Positions 21,137-32,370 of a DNA stretch of 64,000 nt are shown here, piece by piece. Made by a program: the position numbers and the translations under genes. Every line of letters starts with the position of its first letter. The first letter of the stretch is position 1. Below the pieces are notes generated by a model. That model did not search any database. It was given only the letters and a program-made list of their open reading frames with translations, and was not told the DNA's origin. Source of the stretch: Blattamonas nauphoetae (taxonomy: Eukaryota > Preaxostyla > Oxymonadida); the NCBI GenBank assembly GCA_033064195.1, contig JARBJD010000305.1, forward strand, positions 1 to 64,000, written 5' to 3'.

Positions 21137-24100
21137 ATGATTCCATTCGGACTTCTATTCATCATCTGTTCACTGAACTGTGACTGGGATGATTGTGGTG
21201 ACACAAGATTGCAGCCGCTGTCACCAATCCTGACATCATTCTCAAACTCTGCTCAACATGGAAATGCTGATCCAGGATCGTTGATGCTCCCGAAAGGACA
21301 TTTCTTCGTCTCGAATCATGTGGTGGAGTCGAGTGATCTGATGATGACAGGAAATGAAACAAAGATCAGATTCTGGGATGATAGAAGCGAAAAGAAAGCG
21401 ACTCGCAAGTTGGATGGGAATGTCGTCGGAATTGAGACGATGTTCGTGTTCATGAACAGCTCGGTTTGTCTGTCGTCATTGGAGTTGGATTGTGGTGTGG
21501 AAGGAGTTGGGACAGCTCGTGTGTTGGGATCGAATGTGGTTGTGTCGTTGTGTTCGATTCGTTCGAACATGGAATGCTCGCCATTTGTGGTTTGTTGGAT
21601 GGGAGAGACAGATTGGAACTCGATCACAATGACATCGAGTTCTCACGTGTCATCATGCTCTCCTTCTCTTCTTCCTCTGGTTGGGATTTGTGACGACTCG
21701 ATTGACTCTGACAAGACAGCATCGCATGAACAATTGGACAGAAACGACCGAACTGACAGAACTGATGGATGGACACCGTCTGTCTCGATCACAGGCTCTT
21801 CGATTGAGTTTGGTGATGGTGATTTGATTTTGGGGACTGGTCCTCTGATTGGATCACTGGACGGAATCGGAAATGAAGAAAAGATGAAATCTGTATCGAC
21901 ATCGTTGGTTGGTTGTGTTCTTGTGAACATGACATCACGATGCTCCTCGGAATTGAATTCTGTTGGGAGTTGGTTTGGTCAGTCGATTGTTGGGAGTGAA
22001 GTGTCTTTGTGTTCGAACCATCTTTATGGAACATCGATTCGTTCGCTGAATGGTGGCGGGAGTCTTCTGAGTCTGAACTCCTCCTTCGTCTCCTGCCTCG
22101 TGGACCCCACCAACGAGAACAAACCGTTCACGTCTCAAACCTCCCTCACTACCGACCATCCTCATGTCACCTTCACCCAATGCACGTTCAAAAAATGTTC
22201 AGCTGTTTGTGGAGGAGCAATCCACAGCAACATGAAAAACGTCGACATCAACATCGAGTCCTGTTCGTTTGATACGTGTACTGCAAGCGATGATGCTGGA
22301 GCGGTCTACATCCAATTCAAATCAGACTCGACCAACCGTCTTATCCTCAAATCATCGTTCTTCACGACCTGTTCATCGACGTCCTACGATGGCTCTCTAA
22401 CCGTCACGAATCCCGGCGCATCAACCATCTCAGAATGTCTCTTCGTGAACTCCAAAACGGAGTATTATGGCGGAGCACTGAGTTTGTTCAATTGGGACCC
22501 AGCGACAACTGGAGGCGCCATCTCAAATTGTCTCTTCCAGAACTGCAACACCGCCGCTTTCTTGTATGGCGGAGGGGCTATTTACATCTCGAACCCTCAG
22601 TCGGTTCAATTCTCTTCGCTCGTCTTCAAAGATTGTCAAGCAGTGTCGACAAAAGGTCATTTAATATACCTCAGTAACACGTATATAGCACTTGACTCAT
22701 CATCCGTGTTCAACTGTACTTCTGATGTAACACCCACCTCAAGTCTGCTCTGGAGTAGTTCAGCGTCCTCAGATCGGACTGATCTCCTTTCCAAAAAGCC
22801 AACCCCAATCTCTCTCACAGCCCTCTCCGTAGAAATCGACGAAACGACAGCTGACGTGAATGTGACACTGGACAAGGAAGTGTCTGGAACATTGCTGGTT
22901 GTTGTGTCGAATGTTAAAGGAGATCGAGTTGAAGTGCCAGATGGGATTCCAAACATTGGTCGTGTTTTGGAGTTCTCGATTCCTTCGTCGTCGTCGATTG
23001 GATCGTGTTCTGTGTCGGTTGGTGAGACTGGTCTTCTTCAGACACCTCTCTCTGATTATTTCATCGTCGCGGCATTTCATCCTGGTCACATCGTTTCGCA
23101 CAAAAAATGTCTCATCACATTAATCCCAAAGAAACTTCCATTACTGATCTCAGCCTCGTGTTCATTGGATGCGAGCCACACAGCAGCGACAGTTAGTTTT
23201 GAAGGGACAGGTTTTGAAGATGGAGAATACAAAGTGTCGTTCCAAGATGGATCATCATTGGATGTAGAATTCACCACAGATTCTGATGGAAAATCGACAG
23301 GAACGACTGATTTGGGAGTGATTGGATCAGATCCGAAATGGTTCGAAAAAGGGACGTGGATTGTGATAAAAGTTCAGAGTATGTCAAATCCGACACAGTC
23401 GATCGAAATCGACCATCCTGTGTCGTTCACGATTCCAACAGTAGCTCGACTGACTGGGATTGAAGTGAGTGAACTGGATGGGTCAACGAAAGGGAAAGTG
23501 AGGCTGTCGTTTTCGAGTGTGGAGTTGGAGAAAGGAGTGGAATACACGCTGACACTGAATGGACAAGACTCAGATCAAGAGGAGCTGACTCGGAAAATGA
23601 CAACATCAGTATCTGGAGATCTTGGAGTGAAGGAAGAAGTGCTGTATCCATTTGAGACCGACGTAGGCAAACGAAAACAACAGATGAAATTTGGAGTGTT
23701 GTACAAGGTGACATCGTTGAAAGCGACAGGTCGATCGAATTCAGTTCAAGTTGGATCGGTTGTTATTCAGATGCCTGTGGAGCCAGTTCGTTTGACTCAG
23801 ATCGAAAAGACTGTCGAGACCGAGACATCACTGAAACTGTTGTTGACAGGATCAGGATTTGTTTCGAAAGAAACATACACAGTGGAAGTGTCTGGAGTTG
23901 CGACAGAAGATAGATCGTCGAATGCTCACACACGAACGTTCACAGTTGTTGCCTCTGCCACAACATCAGCTTCGTCGTCCACACTTGTTCTCTCCATCTC
24001 TGATCCAACATCTCTGCAGTTTGGGCAAACATACACCGTGACGAAGATTGACAATGGGACAAACCCTGGAATTGTTGTTGGGACTCTCTCTTTCTCGACC

Positions 24101-27100
24101 CCTGCACTTCCTGCTCCAACCCCTCTCTTCACATCAGCCGTCTGTTCTTTGGATGCGAGCCACACGAAAGTGATCGTTGATTTTAGAGGAACAGACTTTG
24201 AAGCCGGACAATACAAAGTGACATTCCAAGATGACTCGTTTCTGGATGTAGAATTCACCACAGATTCTGATGGAAAATCGACAGGAACGATGGATTTGGG
24301 AGTGATTGGATCAAATGCTGGATGGATTGAAGGAACAACATGGATTGTGAGTAAAGTGAAGAGTGTGTCAAATCCGACACTTTCGATCGACATTGTGCAT
24401 CCTGTGTCGTTCACGATTCCGACGGTGGCTCGACTGACTGGGATTGAAGTGAGTGAACTGGATGGGTCAACGAAAGGGAAAGTGAGGCTGTCGTTTTCGA
24501 GTGTGGAGTTGGAGAAAGGAGTGGAATACACGCTGACACTGAATGGACAAGACTCAGATCAAGAGGAGCTGACTCGGAAAATGACAACATCAGTATCTGG
24601 AGATCTTGGAGTGAAGGAAGAAGTGCTGTATCCATTTGAGACCGACGTAGGCAAACGAAAACAACAGATGAAATTTGGAGTGTTGTACAAGGTGACATCG
24701 TTGAAAGCGACAGGTCGATCGAATTCAGTTCAAGTTGGATCGGTTGTTATTCAGATGCCTGTGGAGCCAGTTCGTTTGACTCAGATCGAAAAGACTGTCG
24801 AGACCGAGACATCACTGAAACTGTTGTTGACAGGATCAGGATTTGTTTCGAAAGAAACATACACAGTGGAAGTGTCTGGAGTTGCGACAGAAGATAGATC
24901 GTCGAATGCTCACACACGAACGTTCACAGTTGTTGCCTCTGCCACAACATCAGCTTCGTCGTCCACACTTGTTCTCTCCATCTCTGATCCAACATCTCTG
25001 CAGTTTGGGCAAACATACACCGTGACGAAGATTGACAATGGGACAAACCCTGGAATTGTTGTTGGGACTCTCTCTTTCTCGACCCCTGCACTTCCTGCTC
25101 CAACCCCTCTCTTCACATCAGCCGTCTGTTCTTTGGATGCGAGCCACACGAAAGTGATCGTTGATTTTAGAGGAACAGACTTTGAAGCCGGACAATACAA
25201 AGTGACATTCCAAGATGACTCGTTTCTGGATGTAGAATTCACCACAGATTCTGATGGAAAATCGACAGGAACGATGGATTTGGGAGTGATTGGATCAAAT
25301 GCTGGATGGATTGAAGGAACAACATGGATTGTGAGTAAAGTGAAGAGTGTGTCAAATCCGACACTTTCGATCGACATTGTGCATCCTGTGTCGTTCACGA
25401 TTCCGACGGTGGCTCGACTGACTGGGATTGAAGTGAGTGAACTGGATGGGTCAACGAAAGGGAAAGTGAGGCTGTCGTTTTCGAGTGTGGAGTTGGAGAA
25501 AGGAGTGGAATACACGCTGACACTGAATGGACAAGACTCAGATCAAGAGGAGCTGACTCGGAAAATGACAACATCAGTATCTGGAGATCTTGGAGTGAAG
25601 GAAGAAGTGCTGTATCCATTTGAGACCGACGTAGGCAAACGAAAACAACAGATGAAATTTGGAGTGTTGTACAAGGTGACATCGTTGAAAGCGACAGGTC
25701 GATCGAATTCAGTTCAAGTTGGATCGGTTGTTATTCAGATGCCTGTGGAGCCAGTTCGTTTGACTCAGATCGAAAAGACTGTCGAGACCGAGACATCACT
25801 GAAACTGTTGTTGACAGGATCAGGATTTGTTTCGAAAGAAACATACACAGTGGAAGTGTCTGGAGTTTTGACGGGAAGTGAATCGTCGAATGTTCACACT
25901 CGGACTTTCACAGTTGTTGCCTCTGATGTGACATCTGCGTCATCGTCGACCCTCGTTCTCTCAAGCTCTGATCCAACATCTCTGAAATTTGGTCAAACAT
26001 ACTCAGTGAAGAAGATTGACAATGGGACAGAGTCTGGAATTGTTATTGAGACTCCCTCGTTCTCGACCTCTGACCTTTCTGTTAATCCGCCATCCACTGC
26101 TCGCTTAACTTTTGCCTCAGTCGAGATGAACTCCCAAGGCATCTTGTTGTCGATCGTTCTCAATGGCGAGCATCTTCCCTCTGACTCAATATTCCACTTG
26201 ACACTCAACAAAACAATCACAATCCCAGTTTCGTTCAGCTCGAGCACGAAAGGAAAGAGCGAGGTTGTGATGTTGGGGTTGGATGGAGGCCTCGATTTTG
26301 GTAAAACATATTCGATCACAGATCTGTCAAATGGAGGACTGAAGATCATTGCAGATGACATCCAAATCACAACACCTCCGAAACCATCGGAACTGACACT
26401 CTGTGTGTGCTCCGACGATTCTGGTGATTCATGGATGATTCGGAGTGGGGCAGATGTCGCGACGTGTCTCCGAATCGAACGAGCGTGGAACTTAGCTGAA
26501 CGACTCTCGATTCACAACAATATGATGCGAATTGTGAAACCCGCGTCGCTCTCCTCACCGATGCTCGTGTCGTCTCTTCCATTCAAACTGACATCAGGAA
26601 ACATGGATCAATCGCTCCTCTCTCTTTCCCAACCATCGTCGATGACCAATTCGGATGGTTCGCTGCTCTCGATCACGAATGGTGAATGTGGATTGACACT
26701 CCTCACCATCACCACTTCCTCCTCGTCGTCGTTCGTCTTCATCTCTGCTCAATCCTCCACAATCACCATCCAATTGTGTTCGATCGAAGGAACATCCAAC
26801 CCAGAATCGAACTCAGAAGGATCGATTTGTGGATGGAAGACAGGATTCCTTCAATTTATTGAATCGAAAGCGAATCTGTCAGCAGTGACTCTGAAGGGAC
26901 TTGGGTCTGGTGGGATTGTTCAGAAAGGAGGAGAAATGACAATTTCTACTGGGATCTTCTCTGACAACGGACAAACGAACTTATCGTTCCCATTGGCGAG
27001 ACAGAACATCCACTGCGAAGGAGAAGGAAAACTGATGATCAACAGTCTTGCACAAGGGGATGGATCGAAGAACACTCCATCAGCTTGGATTGATGCCGAC

Positions 27101-28552
27101 GAGTGCTCAATCAGTGGAGACCAAGACATTGTCTCGTCTCCTCTCTTCGTTCCCACTCTCGACTCTGACGCTTCCTCCACGAACCTCGACAAGAAGACAA
27201 ACACGATGCACTTCACTGTGAAAGGAGAGATACTTGTGCCGTGTGGTCTGGATGTGGAAGTGTTTGAGTGGGATTCTTCGAAGAGTGTGGAGGGTGGATC
27301 CGCTCTTCTCTCTCTCCACTCGCTGGCAACGACGAAATGGACCTCGACTGAGATTGTTGGACAAGTGGATCTGAAAACATCACTCTCGTCTCTCAACTCT
27401 TCTCTCGAATGGCGTGCCAGACTGGTGTTTGGAGACAATCGAACGACTTCGAATTCGTTCCTGTTCGCTTCAGCTTCATCGACAGGAAAAGGGAACATGT
27501 CGCAAGGAGGGGTTACCTCGAAGATGTTGTGGATCATTCCTGTCGTTGTCTGTGCCCTTCTGGCTCTAATTTTGTTGATTGTTCTGATCATCTTCGTCAC
27601 TCGTCGAAACAAGAAGAAGCAGAACCAACAATCGCTCCTGATGAACGAGGAGAGATCAGCGATGGAGATGGGAGAAGTAATTCTGAAAGAAGAAGACGAC
27701 GATCCCGACTCAACACTGAACCGCATTCTGAACAAAGAAGGGTCAATTCTCCATGTCAGCAAGCCTGTCTCATCCCTGACAGACAACGAGAACAGAACAT
27801 TCTCAAACGACACTTTCAATCCTCTCGAAACTGTTGTTCGAGACATCCCGGAATCGATGCAACGTGAAGCCATTCAATGTGTGCATCCTTTTGATACAAA
27901 AGTTGTGTCGTGTGAAGACAGTCTGTATTGTCGTCTGCATGGTCGAGAGAACGAGAGGAAGGGGATCTCTTGGAAGAGAGTGGCGAGCTCGGTTGCAAAT
28001 GGTCTAGTCCAACTTCATCTCCGGAATCCCACTCATCATGCACTCTCCGCACTCAATCCACACCGAATTGTGTTTGACAACGAGACAATCAGCATCGTTC
28101 TCAACCATCCCACGCCAACAGATCAACTTTCCAACAACCGCAATCGTCAGCCTCACTCGCTCCATCCATCGCTCCAACAGAAGTCTGGTCAGAACGAGGG
28201 AGAGCGATGGGAAGCACCTGAAGTGAAAAGAGACGAACAGCAGCCAAAAAACGAGTGTGACCAGGCCAAGGCATCTGTGTTCAGTCTTGGTCTGGTCATG
28301 TTTGAGATGGTGACGATGACCGTGCCGTTTGGTGAAGTGGATGGCGTGAATGCTCATCGTCAGATTGTGTCTGGTTCTCTTCCCGACGTCTCGAAGATCG
28401 AAGACGACTCCGCTCGCGACCTCATCTCTTCCTGTCTCGCCCACAACCCGAAAGAAAGGCCAACACTCTCCTCACTCTCCGACTCGCTCAACAAACTCGC
28501 CCAAACCGACCCGAGCACAGCTGCTCTTCCTTCGCACAATGTCGTCCAGTGA
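21137..28552 (+). CDS. Giant beta-helix/E-set membrane protein with pseudokinase tail (paralogue 1)
   Basis: 2471 residues, complete. A short signal peptide (MIPFGLLFIICSLNC) leads into a Ser/Thr/Cys-rich beta-helix region to about residue 540 (rungs such as VCGGAIHSN, YGGALSLFN, YGGGAIYISN). About 620-1745 are Ig-like/E-set repeats (units beginning ARLTGIEVSE, VRLTQIEKTVE, SAVCSLDASHT), including near-identical 328-residue tandem blocks. A second repeat region (about 1750-2120) is followed by one membrane span near 2131-2156 and a basic stop (TRRNKKKQ). The cytoplasmic tail keeps kinase C-lobe landmarks (GLVQLH, ERWEAPEV, VFSLGLVMFEMVTMTVPF, NPKERPTLSSL), but the HRD catalytic loop is replaced by SALNPHRIVF and DFG is missing, so it should be catalytically dead. 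Likely a cell-surface receptor or adhesin; ligand unknown. Confidence 0.92.
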   Translation: MIPFGLLFIICSLNCDWDDCGDTRLQPLSPILTSFSNSAQHGNADPGSLMLPKGHFFVSNHVVESSDLMMTGNETKIRFWDDRSEKKATRKLDGNVVGIETMFVFMNSSVCLSSLELDCGVEGVGTARVLGSNVVVSLCSIRSNMECSPFVVCWMGETDWNSITMTSSSHVSSCSPSLLPLVGICDDSIDSDKTASHEQLDRNDRTDRTDGWTPSVSITGSSIEFGDGDLILGTGPLIGSLDGIGNEEKMKSVSTSLVGCVLVNMTSRCSSELNSVGSWFGQSIVGSEVSLCSNHLYGTSIRSLNGGGSLLSLNSSFVSCLVDPTNENKPFTSQTSLTTDHPHVTFTQCTFKKCSAVCGGAIHSNMKNVDINIESCSFDTCTASDDAGAVYIQFKSDSTNRLILKSSFFTTCSSTSYDGSLTVTNPGASTISECLFVNSKTEYYGGALSLFNWDPATTGGAISNCLFQNCNTAAFLYGGGAIYISNPQSVQFSSLVFKDCQAVSTKGHLIYLSNTYIALDSSSVFNCTSDVTPTSSLLWSSSASSDRTDLLSKKPTPISLTALSVEIDETTADVNVTLDKEVSGTLLVVVSNVKGDRVEVPDGIPNIGRVLEFSIPSSSSIGSCSVSVGETGLLQTPLSDYFIVAAFHPGHIVSHKKCLITLIPKKLPLLISASCSLDASHTAATVSFEGTGFEDGEYKVSFQDGSSLDVEFTTDSDGKSTGTTDLGVIGSDPKWFEKGTWIVIKVQSMSNPTQSIEIDHPVSFTIPTVARLTGIEVSELDGSTKGKVRLSFSSVELEKGVEYTLTLNGQDSDQEELTRKMTTSVSGDLGVKEEVLYPFETDVGKRKQQMKFGVLYKVTSLKATGRSNSVQVGSVVIQMPVEPVRLTQIEKTVETETSLKLLLTGSGFVSKETYTVEVSGVATEDRSSNAHTRTFTVVASATTSASSSTLVLSISDPTSLQFGQTYTVTKIDNGTNPGIVVGTLSFSTPALPAPTPLFTSAVCSLDASHTKVIVDFRGTDFEAGQYKVTFQDDSFLDVEFTTDSDGKSTGTMDLGVIGSNAGWIEGTTWIVSKVKSVSNPTLSIDIVHPVSFTIPTVARLTGIEVSELDGSTKGKVRLSFSSVELEKGVEYTLTLNGQDSDQEELTRKMTTSVSGDLGVKEEVLYPFETDVGKRKQQMKFGVLYKVTSLKATGRSNSVQVGSVVIQMPVEPVRLTQIEKTVETETSLKLLLTGSGFVSKETYTVEVSGVATEDRSSNAHTRTFTVVASATTSASSSTLVLSISDPTSLQFGQTYTVTKIDNGTNPGIVVGTLSFSTPALPAPTPLFTSAVCSLDASHTKVIVDFRGTDFEAGQYKVTFQDDSFLDVEFTTDSDGKSTGTMDLGVIGSNAGWIEGTTWIVSKVKSVSNPTLSIDIVHPVSFTIPTVARLTGIEVSELDGSTKGKVRLSFSSVELEKGVEYTLTLNGQDSDQEELTRKMTTSVSGDLGVKEEVLYPFETDVGKRKQQMKFGVLYKVTSLKATGRSNSVQVGSVVIQMPVEPVRLTQIEKTVETETSLKLLLTGSGFVSKETYTVEVSGVLTGSESSNVHTRTFTVVASDVTSASSSTLVLSSSDPTSLKFGQTYSVKKIDNGTESGIVIETPSFSTSDLSVNPPSTARLTFASVEMNSQGILLSIVLNGEHLPSDSIFHLTLNKTITIPVSFSSSTKGKSEVVMLGLDGGLDFGKTYSITDLSNGGLKIIADDIQITTPPKPSELTLCVCSDDSGDSWMIRSGADVATCLRIERAWNLAERLSIHNNMMRIVKPASLSSPMLVSSLPFKLTSGNMDQSLLSLSQPSSMTNSDGSLLSITNGECGLTLLTITTSSSSSFVFISAQSSTITIQLCSIEGTSNPESNSEGSICGWKTGFLQFIESKANLSAVTLKGLGSGGIVQKGGEMTISTGIFSDNGQTNLSFPLARQNIHCEGEGKLMINSLAQGDGSKNTPSAWIDADECSISGDQDIVSSPLFVPTLDSDASSTNLDKKTNTMHFTVKGEILVPCGLDVEVFEWDSSKSVEGGSALLSLHSLATTKWTSTEIVGQVDLKTSLSSLNSSLEWRARLVFGDNRTTSNSFLFASASSTGKGNMSQGGVTSKMLWIIPVVVCALLALILLIVLIIFVTRRNKKKQNQQSLLMNEERSAMEMGEVILKEEDDDPDSTLNRILNKEGSILHVSKPVSSLTDNENRTFSNDTFNPLETVVRDIPESMQREAIQCVHPFDTKVVSCEDSLYCRLHGRENERKGISWKRVASSVANGLVQLHLRNPTHHALSALNPHRIVFDNETISIVLNHPTPTDQLSNNRNRQPHSLHPSLQQKSGQNEGERWEAPEVKRDEQQPKNECDQAKASVFSLGLVMFEMVTMTVPFGEVDGVNAHRQIVSGSLPDVSKIEDDSARDLISSCLAHNPKERPTLSSLSDSLNKLAQTDPSTAALPSHNVVQ
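23445..25865 (+). repeat. 984-bp tandem repeat within surface gene 1
   Basis: Units 23445-24428 and 24429-25412 are essentially identical, and a third partial copy runs from 25413 to about 25865 before diverging at GTGTCTGGAGTTTTGAC. 984 bp is 328 codons, so each unit adds whole E-set domains in frame. The near-identity points to recent unequal crossing-over or gene conversion; the copy number may vary between strains and is a place where an assembly could be wrong. Confidence 0.95.
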
Positions 28553-29226
28553 TGAGACAGTGACGATCGCTCACATCACATCAGATGTGCACTTCATTTC
28601 AGCTCCTTCACTTCACCTTCCACTCCCATCTTCGGTGGATGGGTGCTGTTTTCTTTGCATGTCACCCGTCTTCATTCTCTCCACATTTCACCTTTCTGCA
28701 CTCATCCATCCCACACACTGCACGATCAACCACACTTATCTTCACAGAACTCGCTTACCCACAAATCTCGCCACACTCTCACATCTCCACCTCAGTCTCT
28801 CATACTGATCAACGATCAATCTCCGTCCATCCACTTCATTCCTCCAACTACTCCGATGGGGACTCAGATCGATTCTGTGTGTTTGAATCTCTTATTTTGA
28901 TGTGCCGCGTGTCGACGAAGGTTGTCTTTGTTTCTTTGACGTTTGATGATCTCAGAAGACTCTTCTTCGCTGGGATTGGTTGCTCTCTTCACTCGTCATC
29001 TCTTTCATCCTTCATTTCAGACTTTTTTCTCACATCGTTCTTTCTCTGCTTTTGTTGACAGTACGACAAAATTCGGAATTTTCTTCCTACGTGTCTTTCA
29101 CGATCCACTTCACATTTTCACGGATTTTCGATTTCTTTCGGACTTTTCAAGTGTAATCGAATGAAAAATGGGTCATTGGGAAGAAAATTTTTGACAACTT
29201 GGGAGCGTACCCTAGCTCTTAAAAGA
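28553..29226. other. Downstream flank of surface gene 1
   Basis: Pyrimidine-rich on the plus strand, no conserved frame. It ends at the left target-site duplication of the hAT transposon. Nothing else recognised. Confidence 0.5.
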
Positions 29227-29234
29227 GATGTAAC
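29227..29234. repeat. 8-bp target-site duplication, left (hAT)
   Basis: GATGTAAC directly before the hAT terminus TAGGCATGGGC; repeated at 46083-46090. Confidence 0.9.
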
Positions 29235-29542
29235 TAGGCATGGGCACCAGTCACCTGACTCCAGATTTTCGGACTGACTCGTTTTGGCCCATGTTTTCTT
29301 GCCTTCTCCTGATGGTGAGTGATCTTATCGTTTCCGGGGACTTTTTCCTAAATTATTGTCAGAAAATGTTCATTCAACGATGATACTTCTTCCAAAACGC
29401 TGATCATGTCAGAAGGTCAAGAAATTATGAATTATGGTTTGATGTCGATTGTGTCAACTTCGAGAGTCCCGTTTCATCCAAATCATCTCGCGCTCAATGA
29501 TCGTTGACGTGAGCAAAGACATCAGTACATACCAAGAGACGG

Positions 29543-32370
29543 AAGGTGAAACAGCGACGACGCGAAACAGGAAATGGACGAGGTGACAACGACGCTGCGC
29601 AAAACGAGATGGACGAGGTGACAACGACGCTGCGCAACGCGAGATGGACGAGGTGACAACGACGCTGCGCAACACGAAATGGACGAGGTGACAACGACGC
29701 TGCGCAACGTGAGATGGACGAGGTGACAACGACGCTGCGCAACACGAAATGGACGAGGTGACAACGACGCTGCGCAACGTGAGATGGACGAGGTGACAAC
29801 GACGCTGCGCAACGCGAGATGGACGAGGTGACAACGACGCTGCGCAACGCGAGATGGAGAAGGTGACAACGACGCTGCGCAACGCGAGATGGACGAGGTG
29901 ACAACGACGCTGCGCAACGTGAGATGGACGAGGTGACAACGACGCTGCGCAACGCGAGATGGACGAGGTGACAACGACGCTGCGCAACGTGAGATGGACG
30001 AGGTGACAACGACGCTGCGCAACGCGAGATGGAGGAGGTGACAACGACGCTGCGCAACGCGAGATGGACGAGGTGACAACGACGCTGCGCAACACGAGAT
30101 GGACGAGGTGACAACGAAGCTGCGCAACGCGAGATGGACGAGGTGACAACGACGCTGCGCAACGTGAGATGGACGAGGTGACAACGACGCTGCGCAACGC
30201 GAGATGGACGAGGTGACAACGACGCTGCGCAACGTGAGATGGACGAGGTGACAACGACGCTGCGCAACGCGAGATGGACGAGGTGACAACGACGCTGCGC
30301 AACGCGAGATGGACGAGGTGACAACGACGCTGCGCAACACGAGATGGAGGAGGTGACAACGACGCTGCGCAACACGAGATGGAGGAGGTGACAACGACGC
30401 TGCGCAACACGAGATGGACGAGGTGACAACGACGCTGCGCAACGCGAGATGGACGAGGTGACAACGACGCTGCGCAACACGAGATGGAGGAGGTGACAAC
30501 GACGCTGCGCAACGCGAGATGGACGAGGTGACAACGACGCTGCGCAACACGAGATGGAGGAGGTGACAACGACGCTGCGCAACACGAGATGGAGGAGGTG
30601 ACAACGACGCTGCGCAACACGAGATGGAGGAGGTGACAACGACGCTGCGCAACGCGAGATGGAGGAGGTGACAACGACGCTGCGCAACGTGAGATGGACG
30701 AAGTGACAACGACGCTGCGCAACACGAGATGGAGGAGGTGACAACGACGCTGCGCAACGCGAGATGGACGAGGTGACAACGACGCTGCGCAACGTGAGAT
30801 GGACGAAGTGACAACGACGCTGCGCAACGCGAGATGGACGAGGTGACAACGACGCTGCGCAACACGAGATGGAGGAGGTGACAACGACGCTGCGCAACGC
30901 GAGATGGAGGAGGTGACAACGACGCTGCGCAACACGAAATGGACGAGGTGACAACGACGCTGCGCAACGCGAGATGGAGGAGGTGACAACGACGCTGCGC
31001 AACGCGAGATGGAGGAGGTGACAACGACGCTGCGCAACGCGAGATGGACGAGGTGACAACGACGCTGCGCAACGCGAGATGGAGGAGGTGACAACGACGC
31101 TGCGCAACGCGAGATGGAGGAGGTGACAACGACGCTGCGCAACGCGAGAAGGACGAGGTGACAACGACGCTGCGCAACGCGAGATGGACGAGGTGACAAC
31201 GACGCTGCGCAACGCGAGATGGACGAGGTGACAACGACGCTGCGCAACGCGAGATGGACGAGGTGACAACGACGCTGCGCAACGCGAGATGGACGAGGTG
31301 ACAACGACGCTGCGCAACGCGAGATGGACGAGGTGACAACGACGCTGCGCAACGCGAGATGGACGAGGTGACAACGACGCTGCGCAACACGAAATGGACG
31401 AGGTGACAACGACGCTGCGCAACGCGAGATGGACGAGGTGACAACGACGCTGCGCAACGCGAGATGGACGAGGTGACAACGACGCTGCGCAACACGAGAT
31501 GGAGGAGGTGACAACGACGCTGCGCAACACGAGATGGAGGAGGTGACAACGACGCTGCGCAACACGAGATGGAGGAGGTGACAACGACGCTGCGCAACGC
31601 GAGATGGACGAGGTGACAACGACGCTGCGCAACGTGAGATGGACGAGGTGACAACGACGCTGCGCAACGCGAGATGGACGAGGTGACAACGACGCTGCGC
31701 AACACGAGATGGATGAGGTGACAACGAAGCTGCGCAACGTGAGATGGACGAGGTGACAACGACGCTGCGCAACGCGAGATGGACGAGGTGACAACGACGC
31801 TGCGCAACACGAGATGGACGAGGTGACAACGACGCTGCGCAACGCGAGATGGACGAGGTGACAACGACGCTGCGCAACACGAGATGGAGGAGGTGACAAC
31901 GACGCTGCGCAACACGAGATGGAGGAGGTGACAACGACGCTGCGCAACACGAGATGGACGAGGTGACAACGACGCTGCGCAACGCGAGATGGACGAGGTG
32001 ACAACGACGCTGCGCAACACGAGATGGAGGAGGTGACAACGACGCTGCGCAACGCGAGATGGACGAGGTGACAACGACGCTGCGCAACACGAGATGGACG
32101 AGGTGACAACGACGCTGCGCAACACGAGATGGAGGAGGTGACAACGACGCTGCGCAACGCGAGATGGACGAGGTGACAACGACGCTGCGCAACGTGAGAT
32201 GGACGAAGTGACAACGACGCTGCGCAACGCGAGATGGACGAGGTGACAACGACGCTGCGCAACGTGAGATGGACGAGGTGACAACGACGCTGCGCAACGC
32301 GAGATGGACGAGGTGACAACGACGCTGCGCAACACGAGATGAACGCAGAAGCAACGACGATACGCTATAG
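29543..32370. repeat. 35-bp satellite array, about 80 units
   Basis: Tandem 35-bp units with an almost invariant core GTGACAACGACGCTGCGCAA and a short variable part (AACGC, AACAC or AACGT; GAGATGGA or GAAATGGA; CGAGG or GGAGG). The edge units at 29543-29580 and after 32340 are degenerate. Because 35 is not a multiple of three and the minus strand of the unit lacks stops, all three minus frames stay open for about 950 codons each. The array lies inside the hAT transposon, about 300 bp from its left end. I treat the open frames as a by-product. Confidence 0.95.

Noticed and set aside
23427-25682. Minus-strand frames of 95 and 201 codons inside surface gene 1
   Set aside because: They recur exactly with the 984-bp repeat and are antisense shadows of the plus-strand coding sequence.
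28585-29058. Plus-strand 157-codon frame after surface gene 1
   Set aside because: Pyrimidine-rich Ser/Phe/His composition, no conserved motif, typical of the 3' flank.
29543-32370. CRISPR-like array
   Set aside because: The units are contiguous with only a few variable bases and no unique spacers, and the context is a eukaryotic transposon.
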